DNA of 64,000 bases from Candidatus Pelagibacter communis (GCF_001179925.1 NZ_CVSF01000064.1:46238-110237), one strand, 5' to 3'. Shown: positions 9,638-18,246, numbered from the stretch's first letter. The notes: generated from the sequence alone by a model not told the origin. Translations and numbers: made by a program.

Positions 9638-9934
9638 ATGGAAGTGAAAGATAAGATAATTAATGAAATAAGAAAAATTTATGATCCTGAGTTACCAGTA
9701 AATATTTATGAACTTGGCTTGATTTATGATATAAAAATTTTAGGAAGAAAAGCAGAAATTAAAATGACATTGACTACACCAAATTGTCCTGTAGCTGAAA
9801 GTTTACCCAAAGAAGTAAAAGAAGGTGCGATGCAAGTAGATGAAATAGATGATGTTGATTTAAAATTAGTGTGGGACCCACCTTGGAATAAAGATATGAT
9901 GTCAGATGCAGCGAAATTGGAGTTAAATTTATAA
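9638..9934 (+). CDS. sufT: SufT-like MIP18/DUF59 protein
   Basis: A 98-residue single DUF59 (MIP18) domain protein: DPELPVNIYELGLIYDI near the N-terminus and TTPNCPVAES with the conserved cysteine C50. SufT-type proteins aid Fe-S cluster maturation or transfer under high demand; the exact step is not settled. It lies 5 bases after the SufU-like gene and overlaps the A-type carrier by one base, fixing it in the suf operon. It has only the DUF59 domain, without the extra N-terminal domain of longer SufT proteins. Confidence 0.88.
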   Translation: MEVKDKIINEIRKIYDPELPVNIYELGLIYDIKILGRKAEIKMTLTTPNCPVAESLPKEVKEGAMQVDEIDDVDLKLVWDPPWNKDMMSDAAKLELNL

Positions 9935-10272
9935 TGGAGCCTATAATTAAATTGAGCGACAATGCTGCTAACAGAATTAAAGAAATTATGTCTAATGCTG
10001 AAAAAGATGCTTTAGGTGTTAGAGTTTCAGTTAAGTCAGGAGGTTGTGCTGGCATGTCATATGTAATGGAGTATTCAAAAAAACTTAATCCCAATGACGA
10101 GATAATAGAAGATAAGGGTGTTAAAGTATTTATAGATTCTGCAGCAGTTATGTACTTGTTAGGCACTGAGATGGATTATAAAAAAGAAGAAATATCCTCA
10201 ACTTTTGTATTCAACAACCCTAACGAAACCGAGAGATGTGGTTGTGGTGAGTCTTTTAAGGTAGAAAAATAA
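9934..10272 (+). CDS. sufA: A-type Fe-S carrier (SufA/IscA/ErpA family)
   Basis: A 112-residue HesB/IscA-family carrier that accepts clusters from SufBCD and passes them to client proteins. The three cysteines are in place: C38 in SGGCAGMSY and C102, C104 in RCGCGESF. The start overlaps the stop of the preceding gene by one base. It is the last clear suf gene; whether it acts as SufA or ErpA cannot be told from one genome window. Confidence 0.9.
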   Translation: MEPIIKLSDNAANRIKEIMSNAEKDALGVRVSVKSGGCAGMSYVMEYSKKLNPNDEIIEDKGVKVFIDSAAVMYLLGTEMDYKKEEISSTFVFNNPNETERCGCGESFKVEK

Positions 10273-10300
10273 GTAGTATCCCATAAGTTGCATAGCAGTA

Positions 10301-10329
10301 TTGCATATATTGCATATCTAGTGTATAAA
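10301..10329 (+). promoter_or_regulatory. Strong promoter-like element before a small ORF; TTGCATA repeats
   Basis: TTGCAT at 10301-10306 and TATAAA at 10324-10329 with a 17-base spacer. Two more TTGCATA copies occur at 10288-10294 and 10310-10316. The -10 ends 6 bases before the ATG at 10336, so a transcript from it would start at or next to the start codon. Confidence 0.6.
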
Positions 10330-10335
10330 GCTTAT

Positions 10336-10506
10336 ATGAATAAATTTGAATTTAAAAATCTTGTTAAAGGTCTAAAGAATTCTTTGAAAGAAAAATCTTT
10401 TTTTAAAGAACTACGTAAGGAGGTAGAGACTGGTGCAAACGGCACTCAGGATTACGTTGTTAAAAAAGGCATTAACAAAGATACTATAGCTACAACTAGA
10501 CAGTAA
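10336..10506 (+). CDS. Small basic protein of unknown function (56 aa), possibly leaderless
   Basis: I do not recognise this protein. The ATG at 10336 (MNKFEFKNLVKG...) gives 56 residues; an upstream TTG at 10288 is less likely because it would put the promoter inside the gene. It is Lys-rich, with a helical first 30 residues (NLVKGLKNSLKEKSFFKELRKEVE) and a C-terminal TQDYVVKKGINKDTIATTRQ. No membrane segment or signal peptide. It follows the suf operon by 63 bases but has its own promoter-like element, and its stop touches the stop of convergent glnA. Confidence 0.6.
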   Translation: MNKFEFKNLVKGLKNSLKEKSFFKELRKEVETGANGTQDYVVKKGINKDTIATTRQ

Positions 10507-11913
10507 TTAACTACTGTAGTACATCTGAAACTCAACAGGATGAGGAGTGTGTTCAAATTTGTGAATTTCCTCAAATTTTAAAGCAATATAAGCATCTATT
10601 TGATCGTCAGTAAATACGCCACCTTGAGTTAAAAACTCTCTATCTTTGTCTAAACTTTCCATCGCTTCTCTTAAAGATCCACATACAGTTGGAATAGATT
10701 TAACTTCTTCAGCAGGTAAATCATACAAATCTTTATCGAAAGACTCGCCAGGATGAATTTTATTTTTTATTCCATCTAAGCCAGCCATTAACATTGCAGC
10801 AAAAGTTAAATAAGGATTTCCAGCTGCATCTGGGAACCTTATCTCACATCTTGCACCTTTCTTACTTAAAGTGATTGGTATACGACAAGATGCAGATCTA
10901 TTTCTGGCTGAATATGCTAAAAGAACTGGAGCTTCAAATCCAGGTATTAATCTCTTATAACTATTTGTTGTTGAATTTGCGAATGCATTAATTGCTTTCG
11001 CATGTTTTAATATACCACCAATGTAATGAAGAGCTGTTTCAGATAATCCAGCATATGCTTCACCAGAAAACACTGGTGTATCACCTTTCCATATTGATTG
11101 ATGAATGTGCATTCCAGAACCATTGTCTCCAGCAACTGGTTTAGGCATAAATGTTGCAGTTTTTCCAAAAGAATGAGTTACCATTTGTACAACATATTTA
11201 TATAATTGAACATTGTCTGCTTGATTAACTAATGTTCCAAAATACATTCCTAATTCGTGTTGACTTGGAGCAACTTCATGGTGATGTTTTTCAACTTTTA
11301 TACCAACTTCTTTTAAATTTTTTAAATATTCCCCTCTCATGTCTTGCTCACTGTCAACTGGGGGAACTGGAAAATACCCACCTTTTATTGGGGGTCTGTG
11401 TCCCATATTACCATTATCATATTCTTTTCCAGAATTATATGGGCCTTCTTTACTATCAATTTTAAAACCACATTCGTTCATATCATTTTTTATTCTTACA
11501 TCATCAAAAACAAAAAATTCGGGTTCTGGACCAAAAAATGCTTTATCTCCAATACCTGAAGCCTTTAAATATTCTTCAGCTTTTTTAGCAACACCTCTTG
11601 GATCTCGTTCATAAGGAGTTTTCTTAATTGCATCCAAAATATCGCAAAACAGGACTACGGTGTTGTGAGAAGTAAATGGATCTAAAAAATATCTCGATAG
11701 ATCAGGTTTTAAAATCATATCAGACTCGTTAATAGCTTTCCAACCAGCTATGGAAGATCCATCAAAAAATACTCCTTCATTTAACATTCCATCATCGACT
11801 GCTGTTGAGTCCATAGTTAAATGTTGTAATTTTCCTCTAGGATCAGTAAACCTTAAGTCTACAAATTCAGCTTCTTTATCTTTAATAAATTTTAAAACAT
11901 CGTTAGCACTCAT
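10507..11913 (-). CDS. glnA: Glutamine synthetase, type I
   Basis: Makes glutamine from glutamate, ammonia and ATP; the main ammonium assimilation enzyme. The 468 residues are standard for GSI. Motifs in order: [45 protein letters not shown], the Asn-loop [18 protein letters not shown], and NRSASCRIP. The adenylylation tyrosine is kept in DLYDLPAEE near residue 400, so GlnE-type control remains possible. A good ribosome site (AAAGGAGAG) precedes the start. The 139-base gap upstream holds a weak -10/-35 pair but no nitrogen-control palindrome I could identify. Confidence 0.97.
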   Translation of the reverse strand: MSANDVLKFIKDKEAEFVDLRFTDPRGKLQHLTMDSTAVDDGMLNEGVFFDGSSIAGWKAINESDMILKPDLSRYFLDPFTSHNTVVLFCDILDAIKKTPYERDPRGVAKKAEEYLKASGIGDKAFFGPEPEFFVFDDVRIKNDMNECGFKIDSKEGPYNSGKEYDNGNMGHRPPIKGGYFPVPPVDSEQDMRGEYLKNLKEVGIKVEKHHHEVAPSQHELGMYFGTLVNQADNVQLYKYVVQMVTHSFGKTATFMPKPVAGDNGSGMHIHQSIWKGDTPVFSGEAYAGLSETALHYIGGILKHAKAINAFANSTTNSYKRLIPGFEAPVLLAYSARNRSASCRIPITLSKKGARCEIRFPDAAGNPYLTFAAMLMAGLDGIKNKIHPGESFDKDLYDLPAEEVKSIPTVCGSLREAMESLDKDREFLTQGGVFTDDQIDAYIALKFEEIHKFEHTPHPVEFQMYYSS

Positions 11914-12052
11914 AAACTCTCCTTTTTAAGCTGCGTGATGTTTACCAAAAAAAGATTGATTAATAATGCTCTTTTACTTAATAACACCTATGCAAATTTC
12001 ACATAAGTGTATAATTAAACGATATAAAAAACTAACAATTAAAAGTTGAATA

Positions 12053-12532
12053 ATGACTTTATTAGATAAAGAGCCTGTAAAAAGAGTAATGGGAAAGCTG
12101 AAAGAATTTGACGCTAAATTAGAGGTTATGGTTTTAAATTCATCAGCTAAAACAGCATCTGAAGCGGCTTCATCTTTGGGTTGTGAAGTTGGGGCAATAA
12201 TTAAAAGTCTCCTGTTTAAGACTGAAAATACTTTTACGCTATGTTTAATTTCTGGAGATAAAAAAGCATCATTAAATAAGATTAAATCAAAATTAAATAT
12301 TAAAGACGTTTCTATGGCCTCAGCTGATGAAGTTAAAAAAATTACCGGATATACTATAGGGGGAGTTTCACCAATTGGTCATTTAAGCCAAATTGCAGTT
12401 TTAATAGATAATTCATTTGAAAGATTTAATGATTTATTCGCAGCAGCAGGACATCCAAATTGTGTTTTTAAAATAAGTTTGAAAGATTTAAAAAATATAA
12501 CCAATGGTGAAATTCACGAAATAACAGAATGA
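12053..12532 (+). CDS. YbaK/ProX-type aminoacyl-tRNA deacylase
   Basis: A 159-residue YbaK/prolyl-editing domain protein, which hydrolyses mischarged aminoacyl-tRNA in trans. Family marks are EVGAIIKSLLFKTENTFTLCLISGDKKASLNKIK and TGYTIGGVSPIGHL, with the conserved lysine and the GGxxPxG loop. Several subtypes share this fold (Cys-tRNA-Pro, Ala-tRNA-Pro and others); the specificity is not readable here. A TATAAT at 12010-12015 may be its -10 box. Overlaps the next gene by 4 bases. Confidence 0.82.
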   Translation: MTLLDKEPVKRVMGKLKEFDAKLEVMVLNSSAKTASEAASSLGCEVGAIIKSLLFKTENTFTLCLISGDKKASLNKIKSKLNIKDVSMASADEVKKITGYTIGGVSPIGHLSQIAVLIDNSFERFNDLFAAAGHPNCVFKISLKDLKNITNGEIHEITE

Positions 12533-13401
12533 GACAACCTAAACTACTTGATTATATATTATTAGTAACACTTGCTTTAATTTGGGCTTCTGCCTTTTTT
12601 AATATAAAGATTGCAACATATTCTTTTGGCCCAATCACAATTGCTTTTTTAAGAGTCTTTTTTGGGGCAATTCCAGTTTTGTTATTGTGTTATTTTAAAA
12701 AGATAAAAATTGAAGCATTTTCAAAAGATTGGCATTGGTTTGCGATGATAGGGTTTATTAATTTAGTTGCTCCTTTTTTTTTAATTGCATATGGAGTTAA
12801 ATCTGTTCAGAGTAATTTAGCAGCAATTTTAATGTCAACAACCACGTTGAGTTCAACAGTTCTTGGGCATTTCTATACTAAAAATGAAAAATTTAATTTG
12901 GTTAGAACTATTGGTGTTCTAATTGGATTTTCAGGAATAGTTTATTTATTCTCAGACAATTTATTAATTAATGAAAATAATTTTTTTTCAGCTCTATTAA
13001 TACTCTTAGGAGCAACTTGTTACGTTATTGGAGGTGTTTTAACTTTAAAAATAAGTAAGAAAAAAAATGAGAACGTTACCAGTTCAATATTAATATGGGC
13101 AACAATAATTTTGATACCACTTGTAAGTTTTATTGAACAACCTTGGCAATTGACTCCAAGGTTAGACTCTACAATTTCTGTTATATATCTTGGATTGGTT
13201 TCGACGGGAATTGCTTGGCTTTTAAGATTTAGAATATTAATTAATAATGGTTTAATTTTTCAATCTCAAGTATCCTATTTAATTCCAATATTTGGAACAA
13301 TTTTAAGTTATATTTTTCTTAAAGAGTTAATCACTTTTAAAGTGTTAATTTCATTAATTGCAGTAATCATAGGAATTTATTTTGTTAAAAAAGCAAATTA
13401 A
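12529..13401 (+). CDS. EamA/DMT-family transporter
   Basis: A 290-residue inner-membrane protein with about ten hydrophobic segments in two EamA repeats. The first starts LDYILLVTLALIWASAFFNIKIA, the second LLILLGATCYVIGGVLTLKI; the closing GTILSYIFLKELITFKVLISLIAVIIGIYFVKK is typical. Family members export or import amino acids, nucleotides or other metabolites; the substrate is unknown. It overlaps the YbaK-like gene by 4 bases (ATGA) and ends 2 bases before the convergent glycosyltransferase. Confidence 0.85.
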   Translation: MRQPKLLDYILLVTLALIWASAFFNIKIATYSFGPITIAFLRVFFGAIPVLLLCYFKKIKIEAFSKDWHWFAMIGFINLVAPFFLIAYGVKSVQSNLAAILMSTTTLSSTVLGHFYTKNEKFNLVRTIGVLIGFSGIVYLFSDNLLINENNFFSALLILLGATCYVIGGVLTLKISKKKNENVTSSILIWATIILIPLVSFIEQPWQLTPRLDSTISVIYLGLVSTGIAWLLRFRILINNGLIFQSQVSYLIPIFGTILSYIFLKELITFKVLISLIAVIIGIYFVKKAN

Positions 13402-13403
13402 TT

Positions 13404-14309
13404 TTATTTTTTATCTCTAAAAAAAGAGGAACGTCCTAACATCCCATTTAAAATACCCAAAAATCTATAAAAATATTTTTCTTTATTTTCTTTTTGGAAT
13501 GTTAAAAAATAATAATTAAATTTAAAAAACGACTTAATAAATTTACCTGACATTTTCAAAACAGCTTTTGAATAGCTATAATTTTTTTTATAAAAATAGA
13601 AACTCGACCACATCCAATGCCATTCTCTTATTCTATTCGCTCTACTTTTATTTTCTAAATTTTGACCTAAAGAGCTTTGAAATCCAAGATGATCTATCTT
13701 TAAATCTTTAGAGGTATAGATATTTTCTCCTTTTTTTATTATAGATTTACATAAATCAAACTCTTCAAAAAATAAAAAAAAGTTTTTATCGAAAATTTCT
13801 TTGTTTTCAAATTTATTAAGATTCATTAACATTGAACATCCCGTAACCCACTCAACTTTTTCTAATTTTTCAATTTTTTGATTTTTAAAAGTATTAACAA
13901 ACATTTTATTTTTTTTGTTATCAAAAAAACCAGCAGGTAAAAATATTTTATCATTTAAATATTGGCAGCCAATAATCGTGAAATCTTTTGCATGTTCTAA
14001 AACTTTTGTAATATTTGAAAAAAAATTAACATCACAAGTAACATCAGGATTGAGAATTAAAGCATAATCAGTCTTTGTAGACTTTAATCCAAAATTATTT
14101 CCTTTACCATAACCCAGGTTTTCACCGGTACAATTAATATCTACATTTGGAAAATTTGATAGAATCTCATCTTTGTGCTCAAATGTGTGAGAATTTTCGA
14201 TGATTTTAATTTTCACCCTTTTATCAATTGATTTTAGACAATTAATCAACAATTGTTTTTTAGTTAAGTAAGTAACTATTATAACTGTAATATTATCTAG
14301 GCTATACAT
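13404..14309 (-). CDS. Family 2 glycosyltransferase
   Basis: A 301-residue GT-A fold transferase. The start VTVIIVTYLTKKQLLINCLKSI-like strand, NLGYGKGNNFGLK, and the metal-site region ALILNPDVTCD (DxD-like NPD) are the features of rhamnosyl-type GT2 enzymes; FLFFEEFDLCKSIIKKG carries the ED acceptor-site motif. It probably adds a sugar to a surface glycan. It lies away from the main sugar-gene region at 46-62 kb, as SAR11 glycosyltransferases often do. Convergent with the DMT transporter gene. Confidence 0.85.
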   Translation of the reverse strand: MYSLDNITVIIVTYLTKKQLLINCLKSIDKRVKIKIIENSHTFEHKDEILSNFPNVDINCTGENLGYGKGNNFGLKSTKTDYALILNPDVTCDVNFFSNITKVLEHAKDFTIIGCQYLNDKIFLPAGFFDNKKNKMFVNTFKNQKIEKLEKVEWVTGCSMLMNLNKFENKEIFDKNFFLFFEEFDLCKSIIKKGENIYTSKDLKIDHLGFQSSLGQNLENKSRANRIREWHWMWSSFYFYKKNYSYSKAVLKMSGKFIKSFFKFNYYFLTFQKENKEKYFYRFLGILNGMLGRSSFFRDKK

Positions 14310-14335
14310 TACAAATTTAAGTTATTTATTGCTTT

Positions 14336-15247
14336 TTATTTAGCAAGTTTAGATAATTCTTGTATATGAGCCGGCCTGGTTTCGCAACATCCTCCGAGAA
14401 TAGTTGCTCCAGCTTCTTTAAATTTTTTAGCAAATTCTGACATTTTTTTTGGGGTTAAATCCTTACGCACACCCAAAAATTCATTAGGATTTCCAGTTTT
14501 ACTTTTTTTATAAGCACCGGTGTAATTAGGTTTTGGATTTGTTTTTATAAAAGCATTAAGTTTAAATCCAAAAGGCACATTCAAACTTTTCAATTCGTCA
14601 ATATTTAATTCATAATTTTCTGGAGAAATACAGGATAGAATGATTCCTAAAAGTTTTTCATTTTTAGTAACATTAATGATTTCTGAAATTTTTTCGCCAC
14701 TTGGCAATCTTGTTCCTTCAGAAATATGAGCTCCTATTAAATATGGTTTATTAAACTTTTTAATACTACTAATAGCGATCTTAAATTCTTTGATACTGCT
14801 CAATACATCAAAATAAAAAAAATCTACGTAAGGATTCAAAAGCTCAGCTTGTAAACTGAAATTATCATTTATTTCTTCATCAGATCTCGGGTCAGCTTCA
14901 TAAGTTAAAAATTGCGGAGGCAGTCCACCGGCTATTAAGATATGTGGATAAAGTTTTTTTGCTTTTAATGCAATTTCACCTGCTTTTTTATTTAGGTATT
15001 CAAATTTATCTTCAATATTGTTATCTCTTAATCGTATTTTTCTTGTAGTAAAAGTAGTAGTTACAATTACTTCTGCTCCTGCCCTGATAAAATCGATATG
15101 AGTATCCAATAATAGTTTGTGATATTTTTCTTGAAGTAAAGCATTAGCACTCCATAAGGTTCCATTAGGTTCCATGCCTCTTGCAAGTAATTCTTGTCCC
15201 ATTCCTCCATCTAAAATTCTAGTTTGTTTGAAAAAATTTAAATCCAT
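14336..15247 (-). CDS. bhmT: Homocysteine S-methyltransferase (BhmT/MmuM type)
   Basis: A 303-residue enzyme transferring a methyl group to homocysteine to form methionine. The TIM-barrel start ILDGGMGQELLARG and the zinc-binding cysteines (LSCIS near residue 204 and GGCCETRP with C287, C288) are intact. Betaine or S-methylmethionine are the usual donors; I prefer a BhmT-like role because in SAR11 the gene under tandem SAM-II/SAM-V riboswitches is annotated bhmT. The ribosome site GAGG at 15252-15255 lies inside the proposed SAM-V switch, so translation should fall when SAM is high. Confidence 0.88.
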   Translation of the reverse strand: MDLNFFKQTRILDGGMGQELLARGMEPNGTLWSANALLQEKYHKLLLDTHIDFIRAGAEVIVTTTFTTRKIRLRDNNIEDKFEYLNKKAGEIALKAKKLYPHILIAGGLPPQFLTYEADPRSDEEINDNFSLQAELLNPYVDFFYFDVLSSIKEFKIAISSIKKFNKPYLIGAHISEGTRLPSGEKISEIINVTKNEKLLGIILSCISPENYELNIDELKSLNVPFGFKLNAFIKTNPKPNYTGAYKKSKTGNPNEFLGVRKDLTPKKMSEFAKKFKEAGATILGGCCETRPAHIQELSKLAK

Positions 15248-15250
15248 ATA

Positions 15251-15291
15251 TCCTCACTTTTTTAGTGCTTCTGCTTAATGCAAGGTGCACA
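15251..15291 (-). ncRNA. SAM-V riboswitch
   Basis: On the minus strand, just before the bhmT-like start, the RNA has the SAM-V core ACCUUGCAUUAA and GCACUAAA. Helix P1 pairs GUGC (15290-15287) with GCAC (15268-15265). CCUU (15285-15282) can pair with GAGG (15255-15252), the ribosome site, forming the pseudoknot arm. This predicts SAM-dependent block of translation. SAM-V downstream of SAM-II at bhmT is an arrangement described for Pelagibacter. Confidence 0.85.
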
Positions 15292-15325
15292 ATACAGTTC
15301 AAATACCTAACCGATTTATATGAAG

Positions 15326-15371
15326 ATTCCATTTTAGCTGTTATGCCCGCAATAAGGATCAAATCGGCTTA
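15326..15371 (-). ncRNA. SAM-II riboswitch
   Basis: The minus strand carries the SAM-II signature: GAUUUGAUCC, UUAUUGC, GGGC, AUAA and AGCUAAAAUGG in order. P1 pairs GCC (15368-15366) with GGGC near 15346; the 3' tail folds back as the H-type pseudoknot. A competing 7-bp helix is possible between CCGAUUU (15367-15361) and AAAUCGG (15317-15311), a likely expression switch, although no U-run follows it. Confidence 0.9.
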
Positions 15372-15375
15372 CTAA

Positions 15376-15403
15376 TTTATATTTTGTTTTTTCGATTTGT
15401 AAA
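15376..15403 (-). promoter_or_regulatory. Promoter for the riboswitch-bhmT transcript, inside the end of the upstream gene
   Basis: On the minus strand TTTACA (15403-15398) and TATAAA (15381-15376) are 16 bases apart. The -10 overlaps the TAA stop of the oxygenase gene, and the expected start near 15369 is the first base of the SAM-II aptamer. Confidence 0.65.
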
Positions 15404-16000
15404 GATTATTTTTGCGTTAAATGAAAAAGATCTTCTTTCGCCATTAATGTTAAAAGGATAAACAGTATGCATTAAATAATTTGGAAAAATTATAACATTT
15501 CCAACTATTGGTTTTACATTATGTATGCTTTTGCTTAAAAAAGCTTTTTGTCCATTAATAAAATCAATTGTACCATTTGTTAAATCTTTTTTATTCTTAA
15601 CTTTTTTGTTTGAAAAAATAAACTTAGGTATTTTTAAGTAACCTACTCCAGAAATATCTCCGTTGTGATAATGAATTGGATTGTATTCTCCTTTAAACTG
15701 TCTGACTACCCAAAAATTTAGTATCTTGATATCTTTTACATTTTTAACTTTTTCTTTAATCAAAAATTTTTTTATTATTTTTTTTAATTCTTTATCTATG
15801 TTTTTTTTTACAAAATCTCTAGAGAACAATAATTCATTTTTAATTTGACTTGCAAGTTTTGTTGAATAGTCTCTTTTCTTTGAGGTCGATTTTAGATCAA
15901 ATTCATTATTTAATTTATTTATCAACTTCTTTGAAATTTTAGTTATACCTATAGTTGGACCGAAAGGTTTTATATTTTTCACGAGTTTTAAATATACCAA
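15377..16000 (-). CDS. Putative 2OG-Fe(II) oxygenase (TIGR02466-like)
   Basis: A 207-residue protein with the features of the small 2-oxoglutarate/iron oxygenases common in marine bacteria and phages. The iron site is read from IHYHNGDISGVGYL (H110, H112) and the distal H178 in NYLMHTVYPF, followed by the 2OG-binding arginine in GERRSFSFNAKI (R189/R190). The N-terminal 90 residues are Lys-rich and helical. The substrate is unknown. The start near 16000 lies in an 18-base gap behind the upstream TauE/SafE gene, so the two are probably cotranscribed. Its last codons hold the promoter of the bhmT transcript. Confidence 0.78.
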   Translation of the reverse strand: MVYLKLVKNIKPFGPTIGITKISKKLINKLNNEFDLKSTSKKRDYSTKLASQIKNELLFSRDFVKKNIDKELKKIIKKFLIKEKVKNVKDIKILNFWVVRQFKGEYNPIHYHNGDISGVGYLKIPKFIFSNKKVKNKKDLTNGTIDFINGQKAFLSKSIHNVKPIVGNVIIFPNYLMHTVYPFNINGERRSFSFNAKIIFTNRKNKI

Positions 16001-16018
16001 TATAATTTTAATTCAACT

Positions 16019-16765
16019 TTAACTTAGAATTTTTGAACCAATTCTTATTGCCACAAAAATAACTAATCCTGAGGTAATTATTGTTAATAACTTATTAGAC
16101 AAAAATTTTAGATTTAAAAAGTTGCCTATTTGACCACCTAACAAAACTACTAAAAATAATATCCAATAATCAAAAATATCATTTAAAATATTTTGCTTGG
16201 TAAACTGACCAAAAATTCCTGAAATAGAATTTATTAGTATAAATAGTGATGCTGTGGTTGCGATCTGTTTTGGATGTCCTGCTTTCAATAAAAAAAGGAT
16301 AGGGCTTAAAAAAATCCCTCCTCCAATTCCAACAATACCAGATACTAACCCAAGTATAGATCCTATCAAAATTGAAAAAATTTTTGGTATGTCTCTCAAT
16401 TTTAAACTGTCTTCTTTATATGAATTACTATTGATGAGCAGTAATACTCCAGCAATACTTAGAACAAAAAATAAAATGATTTCAAATATCTCTTTTTCTA
16501 AACTGATTGATCCTCCTATAAAAGAAAAAGGAACAGACCCAATTAAATATGGAATTAACAATTTATGATTTAGATTTCCAGCTTTGATGTAATTTATAGA
16601 ATTTCCTGAAACAACGATAATGTTACAAAACAAAGCTATAACTGGAATAATATAATATGGAATATCCCATATGAGCAATAACGCTAAATAAGTTGACCCA
16701 CCTCCAAAACCAACACTAGAGTATAAAATAGCTGTTACAAAAAATAAAAGAGATAGTATAAACAT
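16019..16765 (-). CDS. TauE/SafE (TSUP) family transporter
   Basis: A 248-residue inner-membrane protein with seven or eight hydrophobic segments. It shows the two TSUP repeats: YSSVGFGGGSTYLALLLIW near the N-terminus and GLVSGIVGIGGGIFLSPILFLL in the middle. Family members export sulfite, sulfoacetate or other small organic anions. Export of sulfite produced from sulfonates encoded 19-30 kb away is possible but only an inference. It is divergent from moaB, with 11 bases between starts. Confidence 0.85.
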   Translation of the reverse strand: MFILSLLFFVTAILYSSVGFGGGSTYLALLLIWDIPYYIIPVIALFCNIIVVSGNSINYIKAGNLNHKLLIPYLIGSVPFSFIGGSISLEKEIFEIILFFVLSIAGVLLLINSNSYKEDSLKLRDIPKIFSILIGSILGLVSGIVGIGGGIFLSPILFLLKAGHPKQIATTASLFILINSISGIFGQFTKQNILNDIFDYWILFLVVLLGGQIGNFLNLKFLSNKLLTIITSGLVIFVAIRIGSKILS

Positions 16766-16776
16766 TTTAGAATTTT

Positions 16777-17277
16777 ATGAGAGTAAACATAGCATTATTA
16801 ACTGTTACAGACACTAGAACTTTTGAAAATGATAAATCTGGTTCAATTTTAAAAGAAAAAATAAGTGAAGCAAATCATAATTTAATTGATAGAAAAATTT
16901 GTAAAGATAATAAAAATGATATTATATCAATATTGGATGAGTGGACAAATCATAATGAAATTGATGTGATCATTACAACTGGAGGAACAGGTTTGACTGG
17001 TAGAGACATTACTCCAGAGGCTTTAAAGGAAATTGCAGACAAAGAAATACCTGGTTTTGGAGAAATGTTTAGATACGTGAGTATTAAATCTGTTGGCACA
17101 TCTGCTATTCAATCAAGAGCGTGCGCAGTTTTAGCTAAAGGCAAATATATATTTGCTCTTCCAGGATCATCTGGTGGAGTAACAGATGCTTGGGAAGAAA
17201 TATTGAAATATCAGTTAGATGTAAATCATAAACCTTGTAATTTTGTTGAGTTAATATCTAGATTAAAAGAAAAATAA
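16777..17277 (+). CDS. moaB: Molybdopterin adenylyltransferase-type protein MoaB/MogA
   Basis: A 166-residue MoCF-domain protein for molybdenum cofactor synthesis (adenylation of molybdopterin before metal insertion). The signature IITTGGTGLTGRDITPEAL and the closing FALPGSSGGVTDAWEEIL are intact, as is the N-terminal ALLTVTDTRTFENDKSG. Sits upstream of the molybdenum-enzyme genes at 18.3-25.7 kb, although on its own likely transcript. MoaB and MogA are hard to tell apart by sequence alone. Confidence 0.9.
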   Translation: MRVNIALLTVTDTRTFENDKSGSILKEKISEANHNLIDRKICKDNKNDIISILDEWTNHNEIDVIITTGGTGLTGRDITPEALKEIADKEIPGFGEMFRYVSIKSVGTSAIQSRACAVLAKGKYIFALPGSSGGVTDAWEEILKYQLDVNHKPCNFVELISRLKEK

Positions 17278-17282
17278 TCAAA

Positions 17283-17999
17283 ATGTTTTTAATAAAATTT
17301 TTGCAAAAAAAAATTATTAGATTTTTAAATAGTGAGAAATTATTAAAAATTTTTTTTTATTATCATAAATTTTTCAATAACAAAGGTTTAAAGGATATTG
17401 GTTTTGATTTCACCTCTAAAAAAGATAGAAAATTTATAGTACAAGATATAATAAACAAACAAAAATTCAAAAAATATCTTGAAATAGGATGTTTTGATAA
17501 TGAATTATTTGATGAAATAAAAATTGAAAACAAAACAGGAGTTGACCCAGTTTCTGGTGGAACTATCAGACTTACAAGTGATCAATTTTTTAAAAATAAT
17601 AAAGAATTTTTTGATTGTGTTTTTATTGATGGTTTACACACTTATAATCAAGTTAAAAAAGATATTAAAAATTCTTTAGACTTTTTAAATGATAATGGAA
17701 TTATTTTGTTACACGATTGTTTGCCTAATAATTTTTATGAACAGGCAACTCCAAGGTGTCAATGGACTTGGAATGGCGATGTATGGAAAGCAATTGTTGA
17801 ATGTAGAACTGATAAACATTTAGATGTTTATACATGTTATGCAGATTTTGGGATTGGTGTAATACTAAAAAGACCCAATAAGAATTTATTAAATTATCAT
17901 ATCTCTGACTTTTCAAAATTGAAATTTGATGAGTATCACAAAGATCCTTATCATTTAATGAATATTATTGAATATGATGAATTAAAAAAAATTTTGTAG
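17283..17999 (+). CDS. Class I SAM-dependent methyltransferase
   Basis: A 238-residue protein with a Rossmann methyltransferase core. Motif I is read as KYLEIGCFDNE (residues 61-71), the acidic end of strand 2 as GVDPVSGG, motif IV as FDCVFIDGLHTYNQV and the following strand as NGIILLHDCLPNN. The FIDGLHTY pattern belongs to the Methyltransf_24 group, found with sugar and small-molecule methylation. Basic, Phe-rich N-terminus of about 35 residues. Substrate unknown. Five bases after moaB, probably cotranscribed, though a link to molybdenum is not evident. Confidence 0.78.
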   Translation: MFLIKFLQKKIIRFLNSEKLLKIFFYYHKFFNNKGLKDIGFDFTSKKDRKFIVQDIINKQKFKKYLEIGCFDNELFDEIKIENKTGVDPVSGGTIRLTSDQFFKNNKEFFDCVFIDGLHTYNQVKKDIKNSLDFLNDNGIILLHDCLPNNFYEQATPRCQWTWNGDVWKAIVECRTDKHLDVYTCYADFGIGVILKRPNKNLLNYHISDFSKLKFDEYHKDPYHLMNIIEYDELKKIL

Positions 18000-18000
18000 T

Positions 18001-18246
18001 TTATTTTTGATATTTTTCTTTCCATTCGGAGTAAGGCATACCATATACATGTTTTCTTGCTTCTAGGTCAGTAATTTGAACACCTTTCTTTTCCGCTTCT
18101 TCTCTATACCATTTTGATAAACAGTTTCTACAAAAGCCAGCTAGATTCATTAAATCAATATTCTGAACATCTTTCCTATCTCTAAGATGCTGAATTAACC
18201 TATCAAATGCAGCAGATTGTAATTCTTTTTTTGTTTTATCATCCAT
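18001..18246 (-). CDS. DUF1244 family protein
   Basis: An 81-residue protein matching DUF1244: AFDRLIQHLRDRKDVQNIDLMNLAGFCRNCLSKWY and HVYGMPYSEWKEKYQ. The FCRNCL cysteine pair (around residues 43-46) is conserved and looks like a metal or redox site, but no function is established. Divergent from the CoxG-like gene, with 24 bases between starts; its stop meets the stop of the methyltransferase gene. Confidence 0.88.
   Translation of the reverse strand: MDDKTKKELQSAAFDRLIQHLRDRKDVQNIDLMNLAGFCRNCLSKWYREEAEKKGVQITDLEARKHVYGMPYSEWKEKYQK

Noticed and set aside
11232..11614. Overlapping plus-strand frames inside glnA
   Set aside because: Shadows of the highly conserved glnA sequence on the other strand.
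11914..12052. Nitrogen-control or glnA RNA element upstream of glnA
   Set aside because: No NtrC-type palindrome or glnA/downstream-peptide RNA fold could be read; only weak promoter-like boxes.
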